Program-made: the position numbers and the translations under genes
Shown here: piece by piece, positions 11,684 to 22,964 of the stretch
How the letters are laid out: the number at the start of each line of letters is the position of its first letter
Position numbering within the stretch: position 1 is the first letter of the stretch
Notes under the pieces: generated by a model
What the model was told of the DNA's origin: nothing
Seen by the model: only the letters and a program-made list of their open reading frames with translations
Database searches by the model: none
From: Melitaea cinxia
Lineage: Eukaryota > Arthropoda > Insecta > Lepidoptera > Nymphalidae
Direction of reading: 5' to 3'
DNA: 64,000 nucleotides
NCBI RefSeq assembly: GCF_905220565.1
Contig: NC_059421.1
Location: 8,825,501-8,889,500, forward strand

Positions 11684-12789
11684 AAAAGCGAAAACGTCAC
11701 TAACCATTCATTAGCGTCACTTGTTTCTTACGATGGCACTCCCATATATTTTTTTCATACTACTGTTTTCATATGGTTTCTTAAGGAGTGAACACCAAAA
11801 GCAAAAATATTTATTTAATTACTTATTTTGATATTTTAAATAGTTTACATTAAACGGTGTTTAAATAAACAAAAGGAAAAAAATCACAAAGAAATCGTCG
11901 TTATTAAATTAATACGTGTCATGAGAAAACACATTGTACTTTAAAATATTACGAACATATAATCTTAAATATATAAATTTATTTATAATATAGGTAAGCG
12001 AGGCCAATCTGTACATTATATTTTTTAAAATATGTATACTGTATAAGTATAAAATGTATACAATTGTTACTCGTTTACGCAGTCTGCTTACGACATTGAA
12101 GCCAAAATATTTAAATAACTAAAGACATGGTCGTTATTTAGTCTGTAAAACAACAGACAATGACTGACATAATCTGTGAAACCATTTACTACCTACGTCA
12201 CTGCGAGTTAAATTGCGCGGGTATGCTAGTCATTAAAGATATTAAAGTTTTAATATTGGCAACAAGAAAACAAAAAAAAAACTACCAAAAAAAATTAAAA
12301 AGCCGCCGGATGTTACATTTTAGTGTTTATAAATTAAAACGATACTAGAAATAATAAATTACAAAATCGCGGTCTATTAGATAAAAGTGAGTCGCGGACT
12401 TGCGGCCATTTTGTGTAAGTAATAATGCGCTGTTTGCGGCCGTTCGACTAACTATATTTATAATAGTTGTAACATAACGCTTGCAATTACAATAATATAA
12501 AACAAATGAAAACAAATCTCGAACACAAAATACATGTAATATGCATACATTTTTATGATCTATTGGCATATTTAAGAAACAAAAAAGTAGCCATTATAAT
12601 AAAAATATGAAGATAATAAATAATATAGTTCATAAAAACAAACGATTATCAATTTCAACGCCATCATACTTTGCAATGAGAACGAAATGGATTCGCGAAT
12701 AATAATTTCGAAAAAAGTTAGTAATTAGTTAATAATTTACATTACCGCTTTTTTAGTGTTTTAAATAATTAAATATAGTATTGTATCCG
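11684..12789. other. Intergenic, no gene seen
   Basis: Short frames occur (for example a 62-codon one at 12160-12348), but none has homology that I recognise or splice context. Confidence 0.4.
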
Positions 12790-13150
12790 CAATGTAATTT
12801 AACGTTCGTACAAGTGTAAGAGTGGATCGGGACGGCAATGGGCCGGCCCCTCGCGCCGATTGAGTCACGAACGCCGCACCGTACCCGCCACTGCATTCTT
12901 AGACGATAATTCAAAACCCGACATTTTCATTATTAACCGTACACATTGCTCGTTTACTTCGCCAGTCAATTTGATACTACGAAATCGAGCGAGTAATGTA
13001 TACGTCGTAAATAGTGTAGACACAAACTTTTCCGCTGATCGGTTGACGCGACGCGTACTAGCTACAATACTTGGTCGAGTTTTTGTCAGAGCGCAGATTA
13101 TTGATATGAAAATAAGTATTTGTGGCGATGTAGCAATAATTTCCCGGGAA
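12790..13150. other. GC-richer island of unknown role
   Basis: Base composition rises sharply near 12820-12900 ('gggccggcccctcgcgcc'), and the segment contains a 'tgagtca' AP-1-like word. A 98-codon frame (12860-13156) opens only with TTG and shows no family resemblance. It could be a regulatory element of the MADF gene upstream at 14.6 kb or an unrecognised exon; I cannot decide. Confidence 0.3.
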
Positions 13151-14425
13151 AGCTAAATAACTAAAAAATATATTCTGTCAATTCGAATTTTAAGTATTTC
13201 CCAAAGTTCCTTAGATTTCCTCTCAAATAAAAATCAAGCAAATTACGCAGCGTTCTTTATTCAATTAGGTCTCAGGTTGACATTTTTTACTAGTTATTTA
13301 TCGCACAAAATTATCGTAAACCAAAAAGGTATAGTTATATTTAATAACTTCATAATTATAAAATTAAACCAAAATATTTGTTTTAGTTTAATTGATTACA
13401 ATAGCTAGATACTAACTAATAGACGATTTATTTTTGCGAGATTGTCTTTTTTAATGTATTTTTTTAAATTTAATTTTACTAAATAAACATACGCATAGAA
13501 ATATTTCTGATATAAATTTTGAAGTGAATGAAATTAACTATACTTATACTCTAACTTGAGCATGATCCGCAAACAGAATTTTTTTTGTCCACGAAAACAA
13601 ACAATTTTAAAACAGTTACGTTAATTACTCGAAACGACTTTATTATCTGTGGGAAATAAAAATTATTAACTGAATAATTTTCTCAACTCTAAACAGATAA
13701 TAATTATCACAAATTTCGTAAGTCGTGTCGTGTTTAAAATAAAAACTCTACTGTAACAATAAAAATTATTAGTTACATAAACTTAAGTCTTCTGCATACA
13801 TTGATGACGTCACTGCAGATAGGTACTTGAAATAATATACAGAATAAGATAGTAAAAGCATTTAAATAGTTTCAAATTACATTAACACTGCAAGATGACG
13901 CCCTTTCCGAACGCAAGGATAAATACGTGCGATATACAACTATAGACGTGTTATTATTATGTACAGTTGTTATCCTCAGATTAATGGCTCCCACAACGCC
14001 ATTGGCATTTTTAAGCTACTTAATTAAATATAAGTAATTATACGTATTTGTTACATATTTTTGATGATTTCAAGTAAAGTTTTCGACGCGCGGTGCTCTC
14101 GAGGTGCAATATTACGTCTTGGAACTTGAAATTTCCGCACGAACGCACCGTCGCGTCGTCTTCCTAGATTCTAGCGAACGTTTAAATTTAGAATTAATTA
14201 TACAGATAATTGCGCTGATGAAAATTATCGAAACTTAAATAGGCACGTGGTACATATTAGCGCAAACGTTACTTCGAACCGGGTACATTTCGAAAGCATC
14301 CGACCGAACAAAGAGCACGCAAGTCGTACGCGACAATTGCAAGCTGACCGGTTGTAGAGCAAGCGAACGCCGCACGCGCTCGCCCGAGTCGACGTCTCCT
14401 CAAAACGGCAAGGTAATAAACTCAC

Positions 14426-14621
14426 CGGCTGCAAACTTCTCCGCCGGTCCTAGCATACACCATCCTGGTACAACTTTCTCGTATACTTCCTCCCAGGATA
14501 TAGTCTTCTCCGTCCTGTCCCCATAGTTTTTATGATTCGTGTCGTACAGACACGGCCGTTTCTCGACTTCGGACACTATCTGGTCGCTGTGTATACCGTC
14601 ACTAACTTTTGACCGTACCAT
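14426..14621 (-). CDS. MADF-domain protein, first coding exon only
   Basis: The ATG at 14621 opens 65 codons and a phase-1 nucleotide, ending at a consensus donor 'gccg|gtgagt' at 14426/14425. The peptide has the start of a MADF domain (the Adf-1-like DNA-binding fold of the Myb/SANT class): 'IVSEVEKRPCLYD' (residues ~15-27), then 'HKNYGDRTEKTISWEEVYE' and 'VVPGW'. In this family the rest of the domain ('..W..LRD.F..') follows in the next exon, and many members also have a C-terminal BESS motif. I looked down to position 1 on this strand and did not recognise the continuation, so the next exon is either beyond the window across a long intron or too diverged. Such proteins usually bind DNA and regulate transcription in the nucleus; the specific target is unknown. 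The exon sits in a GC-richer patch, which fits an active promoter region. Confidence 0.72.
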
Positions 14622-14900
14622 TTTAAAATAAAAATATAATATTTTTAAAATTTATGTTTTTTAAATTTCGAACGTCGCGTCGTGCGTGTAGGATGGTAAG
14701 TCGAGTACGGATACGATTCACACGTCTGAACGCCCGCGTGAAACTGGCGGGTTCGGGCGAGTGGTGCGGCTCAACATGGCTGCCGTAGCGGGGATACGTA
14801 TAGGTGTTAGCTAGTTGCTCGTTGCGATATCTTCCTCGCGTTAATAAATAAATAAGATGCATGCATGTATCCAATTTAAAACAGCCAAGTCCCTTAGTTT
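14622..14900 (-). promoter_or_regulatory. Likely promoter/5' UTR of the MADF gene
   Basis: GC- and CpG-rich DNA (for example 'cgaacgtcgcgtcgtgcgtg' near 14670) lies immediately upstream of the ATG and differs from the AT-rich surroundings. No TATA box in a convincing position was seen. The transcription start is not assigned. Confidence 0.4.
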
Positions 14901-15404
14901 TAATACGTACTATAATATAAAACATGAACAGAGGAAAACTGTTTTATACGTACCGACGCAATAATAACTACAACATAACTGCGTTACATTAAATTTAGAC
15001 ATCGCTTCATTATTCTTAATTTAAAAAAAAAGTTCTTTACATTCAAAAAAGGTTTTATATGGTTTTTTTTTACTTCTTCTTTTTAATATTTTTGCCGTGA
15101 TTATTTTAGTATTACGCAACATGCGACAATCACAGAATGTAATCTTGGCTGATAGCGTGGAGCCGTTTGGTTGATGGACGGTACATTTTCACCAAATATT
15201 AAAAATCTAAGCATATTGAAATCGTTTTGTAGAAACAATAAAATTACAGCGATATTTTTTATAATTTTTTCACATTTACAAGCGATTCTTTTTACGTAAT
15301 CATAGACGTAATCTTAGAACATTTATGCTTATTTCGTTTATTTTAAAATTAGTTAAATAAACGTGAATTACACTAATAAATTACACTAATTTAATAAAAG
15401 TACA

Positions 15405-15600
15405 TTTCAGCCTCCATCGCAGTCCACTGCTGGACATAGGCCTTCACAATTTCTTGCCAAAAATGGCGTGAACTCATGTGTGTTGCCTATAGTCACCACG
15501 CTGGGTAGGCGGGTAGGTGACCGCAGGGCCGGCTTTGTCGCACCGAAGACGCTGCTGGGGGTGGCTATATTCTTTACTGCCGTTAGCCACACAGGTGTAC
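15405..15600 (-). repeat. Family A short repeat, partial, inverted
   Basis: Carries the 3' 'cagtccactgctggacatag' block and the 'gcaccgaagacgctgctg' block, then jumps to the family's 5' end ('gtagccacac' on the minus strand). The middle section is deleted. Confidence 0.75.
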
Positions 15601-16284
15601 CCTTTTTTGAATATAATACGAAAAATAGCAGTAATATTGGAAATAAGTATAAAACTATTCAAGAATTGTATCTGCAATCGATATAAACCAAAAACAAAAA
15701 ATAAAACGTTATCAAATAAATTATTTACTATATATACTACATTTAATTTTTAATATTAACATTTCAATTTATTAGAATTTGAAAGTATAGTTATTTGAAC
15801 GTATTAATTTCCGGGAAATCGAAATTTTCCTTTGATATTCTAAAAATCCTTTGATAAGTAATCTTTTGATATATATTGAAAAGTAAATAAATGAAAAATT
15901 ATTAGTTAAATATTTATCAATCTGATAATTATGAATCCGAATACACAGGAAAAACCACGCAGCTTGTTAAAGTAATACAAAAATAAATCAAAAACCGGAT
16001 ACGCGATATACCTACATTAGATAATTTTAATTGCATTATAAAAACGAATTAAAGATATACAAAAATATATTAAATCGTTAAAAAATGCAATATATTACAA
16101 GAGACATTCGTACACACAATAACGTAATTCTATACGTTATATTCTAAACATTACTTTTTTTTCTGAAGTAATTAAGTAAATACTCTCACAAAAAATTAAA
16201 AGGATTCGATTCGATTCAGAATTAAACCTACTACAATGAACATTATTTCGCATCATAACAAATTAGGTATTCAACAATAATAAT
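15601..16284. other. Intergenic, no gene seen
   Basis: Very AT-rich, without a supported frame or repeat. Confidence 0.4.
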
Positions 16285-16289
16285 TTATG

Positions 16290-16466
16290 GCATCGCGGGA
16301 AATATCCTGCTCAAAACCTGGAGCAGCCCGACTGGGGTAGTACCTCGACCTGGCAGAAGAGCACAGTTAAATAATACTGCTTTTCAGCAGTGTTGTGTTC
16401 CTGTGGTGAGTAACCAGAGTTCCTGGGTGGTATTGGGGGTAGGGTTGGCAACGCGCTTGCGATGCG
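16290..16466 (-). repeat. Family B short repeat, partial, inverted
   Basis: Starts 'tcctgctcaaaacctggag' and ends 'caacgcgcttgcgatgcgt'. It joins directly to a Helitron-like tail at 16467. Confidence 0.75.
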
Positions 16467-16652
16467 TTTAATCGGCTAATCTCTGAAACGGTTGGACCAA
16501 ATTTTGACGGGATTTTCCCTGGCAGATTAGCTGATGTAGTAAGGAGTAACTGAGGCTAATTAAATTTTAGAAATTTATTTATTTTGTAGCTCTGCGAACT
16601 GAATAATTTTTTTTAATTCCACGCGAACGAAGACGCAGCCGCAGCTAGTGTA
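16467..16652 (+). mobile_element. Helitron-like 3' part
   Basis: Contains 'ctctgaaacggttggacc', a motif of lepidopteran Helitron-like elements, and ends 'cgcagccgcagctagt', a typical CTAGT-type 3' end. A related inverted piece is at 47575-47710. No Rep/helicase gene is present. Confidence 0.5.
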
Positions 16653-17514
16653 AATATAAAAATTATAAGAAATAATTAATCTGAATAAAAGTAAAAACTT
16701 TAAATTATATTGCAATATTTACTATTTTTGATTAATGTCGCTTTTCTATTTAACCGACGACATGTAATAACATGTACAACATGTTTTCCATATATAGACG
16801 TCATCGATCGTCTTCGATACACCGTCTACAAGTCATTAACTGCGCCAAAATTATAAGTTACTAATTGTACCCCGCAGTTTTACCTGCGTTAATTTGAGAA
16901 AAAAATTCCCACAGCCTTCCTAGGTCCGTTTCAATTCGAACCGGTAATTATTGAGATTAACTCTTTTAAACAAACAAACTTTAAAGCATTATAATATTAG
17001 TTTAGATATCTACAGATATAATTCTATACATCAAACGCCCGACTTTTTTTTTTTTTTTTATTCGGTTCACAAATTGAATGATACAATATAAAAAAAGGTT
17101 TGTGTATGTAACAATTTGAAAGGTGTACAATGTTCATTCTAATTACAGTGAACACAGCATGCAATTTTGACATGTTCAGCTTAAACTAATCACAAAATAA
17201 ATATTTAAAACTATTTTAAAAAAAACTATTTAACCAATCTATGAACGACATTCTTGGCCGTGACCAAGGAGCCATTGAAAATATCAAAGTTTGGACATAA
17301 ATCATTATAGGATGACAGAATTCTATATAAAACCGAATGATGTCCAATATTAGTACGAAAATGCGGTAATTGAAAGCTATATTATTATTTATTTAATGAT
17401 TTAATATCTTTAAAACGAACACATTTAGTTTCCATCTATCTAATGATAATGATAGGGAAATAATTAGTATCTGTATAAACAGATAGTGGTATGTAATTTA
17501 ACTGATGAGGGCAG

Positions 17515-17610
17515 AGCAGGAAATTTCCTGCTCAAAATATGGAGCAGCCCGACTGGGGTAGTACCTCGACCTTACATAAGATCACAGCCAAATAATACTG
17601 CTTTCATGCA
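17515..17610 (-). repeat. Family B 3' fragment, inverted
   Basis: The stretch 'gagcaggaaatttcctgctc' near 17515-17535, followed by 'gagcagcccgactggggtag', is the 3' part of family B in reverse orientation. Confidence 0.7.
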
Positions 17611-17794
17611 GATGCGATGGTATAGATAAGTTAATGGAAAGGTCTGAAAAATGTATATGTATTGCAAGTCCATATTGAAAAGGAAAATAATTTTGTGTTT
17701 TTATTTTTACTCAATACCCCTAATACGCGAATATAAAAACACACACCCTCGTAACCTTTCTAACACTTTGTAAAAGGTTCTCACGGAATGCAAA

Positions 17795-18010
17795 TTAAGA
17801 AAATTGCTTCGTCGTTTATGAACCGATTTTGATAATTCTTTTTTTTGATGAATATCCCAATATCTGATGCTGGAATCCCAGAAAAATCGAGGAGAACCCT
17901 CGAAAATCGTGGTGACGACTAGTGCGTTTGTTAATTTTTTTCGTCTACTTACGTTGTTATTACTTGTCGATGTAATTGAAGTCGTTTTTCGTTTGCGAGC
18001 AAGAACAATT
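17795..18010 (+). repeat. Family D repeat fragment
   Basis: Contains 'aaccgattttgataattct', 'gacgactagtgcgtttgtt' and the end 'aattgaagtcgtttttcg', matching 26236-26400 in inverse orientation. Confidence 0.65.
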
Positions 18011-18757
18011 ATGTAAGTTCATTTTTGTGTTCTTTAACCATAAATAAGAATATCAATAAAAGCTATCGCTGAAATGTATAAGCGCATAATTTCCTAACGA
18101 CTACATTCAATTGGATCTTTTTTGTGTTCCTTATTGTCTGAACAAGATTTATAAAAAAAAGGATATATTCACGATTTAAAAAAAAAAATCAGTACCGAGT
18201 ATGCCAGTGCCCAGTCAGCTATTGTAATTTTTTTATAATTTTTACCTGCACATAAAATTACATCTATACAAATAAAAAAAATTGGAGTGTCTGTTTGTAA
18301 GATTAAAATGTATGTATGTGTATACTATAATATATAGTTAGTAGTAGTAGTTATATATAATATGTAGTTACGATGTTTCTCTATTAAAATACATAACACA
18401 TTAAAAGGTTTTTTTTTTCACAAAACGCTTTGTATGACGTCCGCTTATTATGACGTGTTTGTCAATTCCTTTCAATGTCATTATAAACAGATTCAACTGT
18501 ATATGCATATGGACGTATACACGATACGTCTCGTTCAATTCACTTGGAAGAAAAAAAAAACAACACTGAATTAATTCCTATATAGATACAACCTACGACG
18601 CCACTAAAGCCCATACAACAACCAGACCGCATTCCTAGCAAAAAATTACACTTATATTGTTGGTACTCTTGCAAAAAGAAACAAAAATTCAAACAAATTA
18701 CTTTCAAAAGACAAATGGTCTCATGAAAAGGTGCGATTTTATATGTATTTCTTAACA

Positions 18758-19215
18758 CTTGCTCAAAATCTGGAGCAACTCTAATGGTGTAGTACCTCGA
18801 CCTTACAGAAGATTTTTCCTTTTTTTATACACGTCACACCGTTATAGAACAAGAAATCAAAAATTGGTCAAGTGGGTATGTGTATTAGGATAACGAATTT
18901 CTAAACTTGCCGATTTCTAGGAGATCGTAATGTATCTTCTCTTCATTTTATCAATCCACCATACTCTACTTTAACTGAGGTAGGGCACAGTAAGAAATGT
19001 CCTGCTCAAAATCTGGAGCAACTCTAATGGGGTAGTACCTCGACCTTACAGAAGATCACAGCTAAAAAACATTGCTCTCAAGTAATGACGTGTTCCTGTG
19101 GTGGTGTCTGAGCCCCTGAGGAGGGTCGGCAACGCGTTTGCGATACATCTGGTGTTGCAGCCGTATATCAGGTACGGCAACCGCTTATGGTAAGCGGTTA
19201 CACCGGACAGTTGTA
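18758..19215 (-). repeat. Family B, a short stub and a nearly full inverted copy
   Basis: A stub at 18758-18812 ('tgctcaaaatctggagcaac') and a longer copy at 18978-19215 share the unusual variant 'gagcaactctaatgg', so they probably derive from one original that was partly duplicated. Confidence 0.7.
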
Positions 19216-19263
19216 ATTTTAATACGGTTATGGGTTTCTTTTGATTTTACTCGTATTGTATAC

Positions 19264-19362
19264 AAATTAGTGGTGGGTGGATTGGGTGTTTGAGCGTTCT
19301 TTGTGGGTTTCCCCACCGTGCCTCGGAGAGCACGTTAAGCCGTCGGTCCCGGTTGTTATCAT
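19264..19362 (+). repeat. Family E (SINE-like) fragment
   Basis: The block 'ccccaccgtgcctcggagag' and 'cgtcggtcccggttgttatc' also occurs at 33391-33690 and, decayed, at 59040-59225. It is cut off exactly where family D begins. Confidence 0.7.
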
Positions 19363-19793
19363 GTATGCGTTTTTACTTGACGCTTTTTTCGTCGACCTAC
19401 GTTGTATTATACCGCATAACTTTCTACTGGATGTACCGATTTTGATAATTCTTTTTTTGTTAGAAAGAAGATATCCCTAGTTTAGTACTATGATAAGGAA
19501 ACCAGGATCTGATGATGGGATCGCAGAGAAATCGAGAGAAACTCTTGAAAATCCGCAATAACTTTTTACTGGGTGTACCGATTTTGATAATTTTTAATTT
19601 AATCGAAAGCTGATGTTTGTTATGTGGTCACATTTAAATTTTATTGAGATCTGATAACTACTTTTTGAGTAATCTTTGATAACGCGTAGTTACTTGACTA
19701 TTTTTTCGTCGATATACGTTGTATTACTCGTCGATGTAATTGAAGTCGGTTTTTTTTTCGTTTGTCTGCAAACACAATTATTTGGAAGTCGAT
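19363..19793 (+). repeat. Family D, left arm of a large inverted repeat
   Basis: Runs from 'tatgcgtttttacttgacg' to 'gtctgcaaacacaatta'. The inverse of this sequence occurs at 20699-21115 with high identity. Spacer length is about 0.9 kb. Confidence 0.8.
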
Positions 19794-19979
19794 TAACTGG
19801 ACCAAATAATGATAGTATCCAAGCTTTAAACTTAGTTGTTACTCACACTACAATATTGACCCCACTTTTGTCTTAAATCCACGAGACAATTTTAGCCTGT
19901 AGGTAACGCCGGCGAGGTGATCTATGTATTGGTCTATCTCGACACACATTTTGTAACGTATTTGTTCTAAAAATACATT

Positions 19980-20275
19980 TTCTCTTTTTTCTAAATTCAA
20001 AAAAGTAGGTTTTCAATTTTACATGTTTTATTTTATGCCTTACCTCTTAACTACTGTGTGTGATATATAACCGAATTCAAAGAAAGAAAAATTTAATTCG
20101 ACTGTAATTTTTTTATGTGCATTATTTTTTCTAAATTCAAATAAGTAGGTTTTCAATTTCACATGTTTTATGCCTTACCTCTTAACTATTTATTGTGTGT
20201 GATATTTAACCGAATTCAAAGAAAGCAAGATTTAATTCGACTGTATTTTTTTTTATGTGTATTACCTCGTAACTT
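19980..20275 (+). repeat. Two tandem ~140-bp repeats
   Basis: The unit 'ttctaaattcaaaaaagtag' through 'aaccgaattcaaagaaag' to 'ttaattcgactgta' occurs twice in direct order, from about 19988 and from about 20128, with small differences. Confidence 0.75.
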
Positions 20276-20555
20276 TTGACTTAGTGAACTGTTTTTGCTA
20301 ATCATGTTGTATGACATGTCGATGTAAAATGAAGTTGGTATTTTTCGTTTGCGAGCAAAAACAATTATTTACCTCCGCTTCAGGTCTTCCAGCTAACTTA
20401 GCAAACTACGTACCGCAATTATTACCGTAAATTTAGCTTTTTTTTTTCTTTACTTTGAACTATCCTTGTCCTAACAATAACGAAAAGAAATATCTGATTT
20501 GATACAGTCGTAAGGTGTGAACATATTCTATTTCTAATAATAAGAATATTCTTTT

Positions 20556-20700
20556 TTGCATACTATTAAAAGATACAAACAAAAATAGTACAATTAAAGG
20601 AGGGTGTACAAAGGCGGTCTTATCGCTAAAAAGAGCTATTTAGAGCCCCACGTTGGGCGCCATAATATTCTTTACCTCTTGCATACTATTAAAAGATACA
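20556..20700 (-). mobile_element. LINE 3'-end fragment between 22-nt direct repeats
   Basis: The sequence 'ttgcatactattaaaagata' (plus 'ca') is found at 20556-20577 and again at 20679-20700. Between the copies is 'gtacaaaggcggtcttatcg', the 3' UTR motif of a CR1-like LINE also found at 21340-21440 and, in the other orientation, at 32730-32755. Confidence 0.65.
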
Positions 20701-21335
20701 TAATTGTGTTTGCAGACAAACGAAAAAAAAAAACCGACTTCAATTACATCAACATGTAATACAACGTAGATCGACAAAAAATAGTCAAGTAACTACGCGT
20801 TATCAAAGATTACTCAAAAAGTAGTTATCAGATCTCGATAAAATTTAAATGTGACCACATGATGAATATCAGCTTTTCATTAAATTAAAAATTATCGAAA
20901 TCGAAACACCCAGTAAAAAGTTATTGCGGATTTTCGAGAGTTTCCCTCGATTTCTCTGGATCATCAGATCCTGGTTTCCTTAACATGGTACTAAACTAGT
21001 GATATCCCCTTTCAAACAAAAAAAGTATTATCCAAATCGGTATATCCAGTAGAAAGTTATGCGGTATAATACAACGTAGGTCGACGAAAAAAGCGTCAAG
21101 TAAAAACGCATTATTAGATATAACTCGAAAAGTAGTTGTTAGATCTCAAATAATAATATAACAATAATAACATTTAAATAAATTTAAATGGGACCAATTG
21201 ACACACACCACCTTTCGATTAAAAAAAAATTGTCGAAATCGCTCCACCCGGTTAAAAGTTCTGATGTAACATACATTAAAAAAAAAAAAAATACAGTCGA
21301 ATTGAGAACCTCCTCCTTTTTTGAAGTCGGTTAAA
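20699..21335 (-). repeat. Family D, right arm and extended 3' end
   Basis: Inverse of 19363-19793 up to about 21115, then continues with 'acatacattaaaaaaaaaa' and the family end 'tttttgaagtcggttaaaa' at 21319-21335. It gives the longest single family D copy in the window. Confidence 0.8.
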
Positions 21336-21339
21336 AAGT

Positions 21340-21440
21340 AGTACAATTAGAGGAAAATGTACAAAGGTGGTCTTATCGCAAAAATAGCGATTTCTTGCAG
21401 ACAACCTTTGGGTATAGGACAGGGCATAGAAAACCGCTTA
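21340..21440 (+). repeat. CR1-like LINE 3' UTR fragment
   Basis: 'gtacaaaggtggtcttatcg' followed by 'gatttcttgcagacaacct' matches a lepidopteran LINE 3' end; related to 20578-20678. Confidence 0.6.
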
Positions 21441-21589
21441 GAAAATGTACAAATAATTGTGATATAAATTAAAATGAAATACAATGTAATATAAAATTAT
21501 ACATATATACACTCACATATAGACTTTTTTATACAATGATAGGCTTGTGTTTGACCACTATTTCACATGATGATAAGTGAAAATGCGGT

Positions 21590-22110
21590 CTAAGATGGAA
21601 CACGCTTAACTAGAAGTAACCTGTTCACTCGCGACTTAAACATCACCAGTTATAGTTTTCCGGCAACACAGACGCTGGTAGAGAGTTCCATTCTTTGGCC
21701 GTACGGATCAAGAATGTACTAGCGAATCGCTTAGAGCGTATAGGTGGAATGTCAACCATATAAGGATGGCGTAACGCAGAGCGTCTGGTTGTCTCTCAAT
21801 TGACTCAAGAAGCTTCACCTGGTACTTGGCTGAGCCATCTCAAAGATGAGAGCAGCACTCATAGCAATTGAGCAGTAGGATACTGGTGCTGAGCCGCATC
21901 AGCCGCCTCACTAAGGTGTTATATAAGCCTGATTGTTTCCAGATCTCCGCTGTGTGAACGGTAAACACAGATAAAAAAAAATCCACTCCTGTGTCCACCA
22001 AAACCCATAAGTTGGAGAAGCTGGGGTATTCAAGATTACGGAGACGCCAGCGTATAAACCTCAAATGTTGGAGAGGTGCACTGAGAGTGAGAGGGAGTGC
22101 AACCGCTGTG
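21590..22110 (-). pseudogene. LINE ORF2 C-terminal relic
   Basis: Read on the minus strand: 'ALRHPYMVDIPPIRSKRF' (about 21715-21765), then 'FLIRTAKEWNSLPASVLP' (about 21660-21710), the conserved end of CR1/R1-like LINE ORF2 proteins. An upstream segment towards 22100 is still collinear ('LYNTLVRRLM'), but stops and a frame break interrupt it. Not functional. Confidence 0.75.
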
Positions 22111-22428
22111 ATGCCTTGTTTTTGTTCCTTTTAGTCATAAATGTTGGCGAGTAAAGGAAGGTGAGAAGGCAGTGAAACGAGACTCCACGCTATTAACTCC
22201 CAGACTTTCACCAAATCACAGCGCCGGAAAGGGGGTGGGACTGGAGACTGCGGGGACGCCCGAGCCCCCCCGGAGATGTCCATTTTATTTCAATTTGCCT
22301 ATTACACTAACTAAGCAATGAAATAACATATATACAGAATTACAGATGCATTCAAGCAAGAGGCATTAATTAAATATAATTTCTATAATTTTTAAACTGT
22401 ATACAAAATAATTGCTGTATACAAAATA

Positions 22429-22755
22429 GTGCTGTGTGGCTACGGCACTAAAGAATTTAGCCACCCCCTCTCTTCCCGTGGGTGTCGTAAGAGGCGACTA
22501 AGGGATAACAAGGTTCCACAACCACCTTGGAACTTAAGAAGCCGACCGATGGCGGGATAACCATCCAACTGCTGGCTTTTAAATACACAGGCCGAAGACG
22601 GGCAGCAGCGTCTTCGGTGCGACAAAGCCAGTACTGCGGTCACCAACCCGCCTGCCCAGCGTGGTGACTATGGGCAAAACACATGAGTTCACGTTATTTT
22701 TGGCGTAAACTTGTGGAGGCCTATGTCCAGCAGTGGACTGTATAGGCTGTAATGA
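22429..22755 (+). repeat. Family A full copy with 10-bp target duplication
   Basis: 327-bp insert beginning 'gtgctgtgtggctacggc' and ending 'ggctgtaatga'. 'atacaaaata' flanks it on both sides (22419-22428 and 22756-22765). This defines the ends of the family. Confidence 0.88.
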
Positions 22756-22964
22756 ATACAAAATAATTGTATTTATTCTCAGACAAAAGAAAAAATATAT
22801 TTCAATTTTTTGACAAGTAGTATATTAAAACATAATCAAAACGACAAATTCGTTTAGACTGCTGCGTTACATTACTCAACTGGCACAATAATAGAGGAAT
22901 TTTGAATCAAATCATTACATGGTGATCAAATCAATCATTAAGTGGATCATATACGATCTCGCAA

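Noticed and set aside
12860..13156. 98-codon open frame
   Set aside because: Only a TTG start, no family resemblance, no splice or promoter context; kept only as a GC-rich island.
14225..14434. 69-codon minus-strand frame overlapping the MADF exon's donor
   Set aside because: Different frame, lies in the intron, no homology recognised.
22440..22646. Recurrent ~68-codon frames in family A copies (also 31207, 32884)
   Set aside because: Similar peptides appear only because the repeat is conserved in sequence; there is no known protein, and the frames are broken in other copies.
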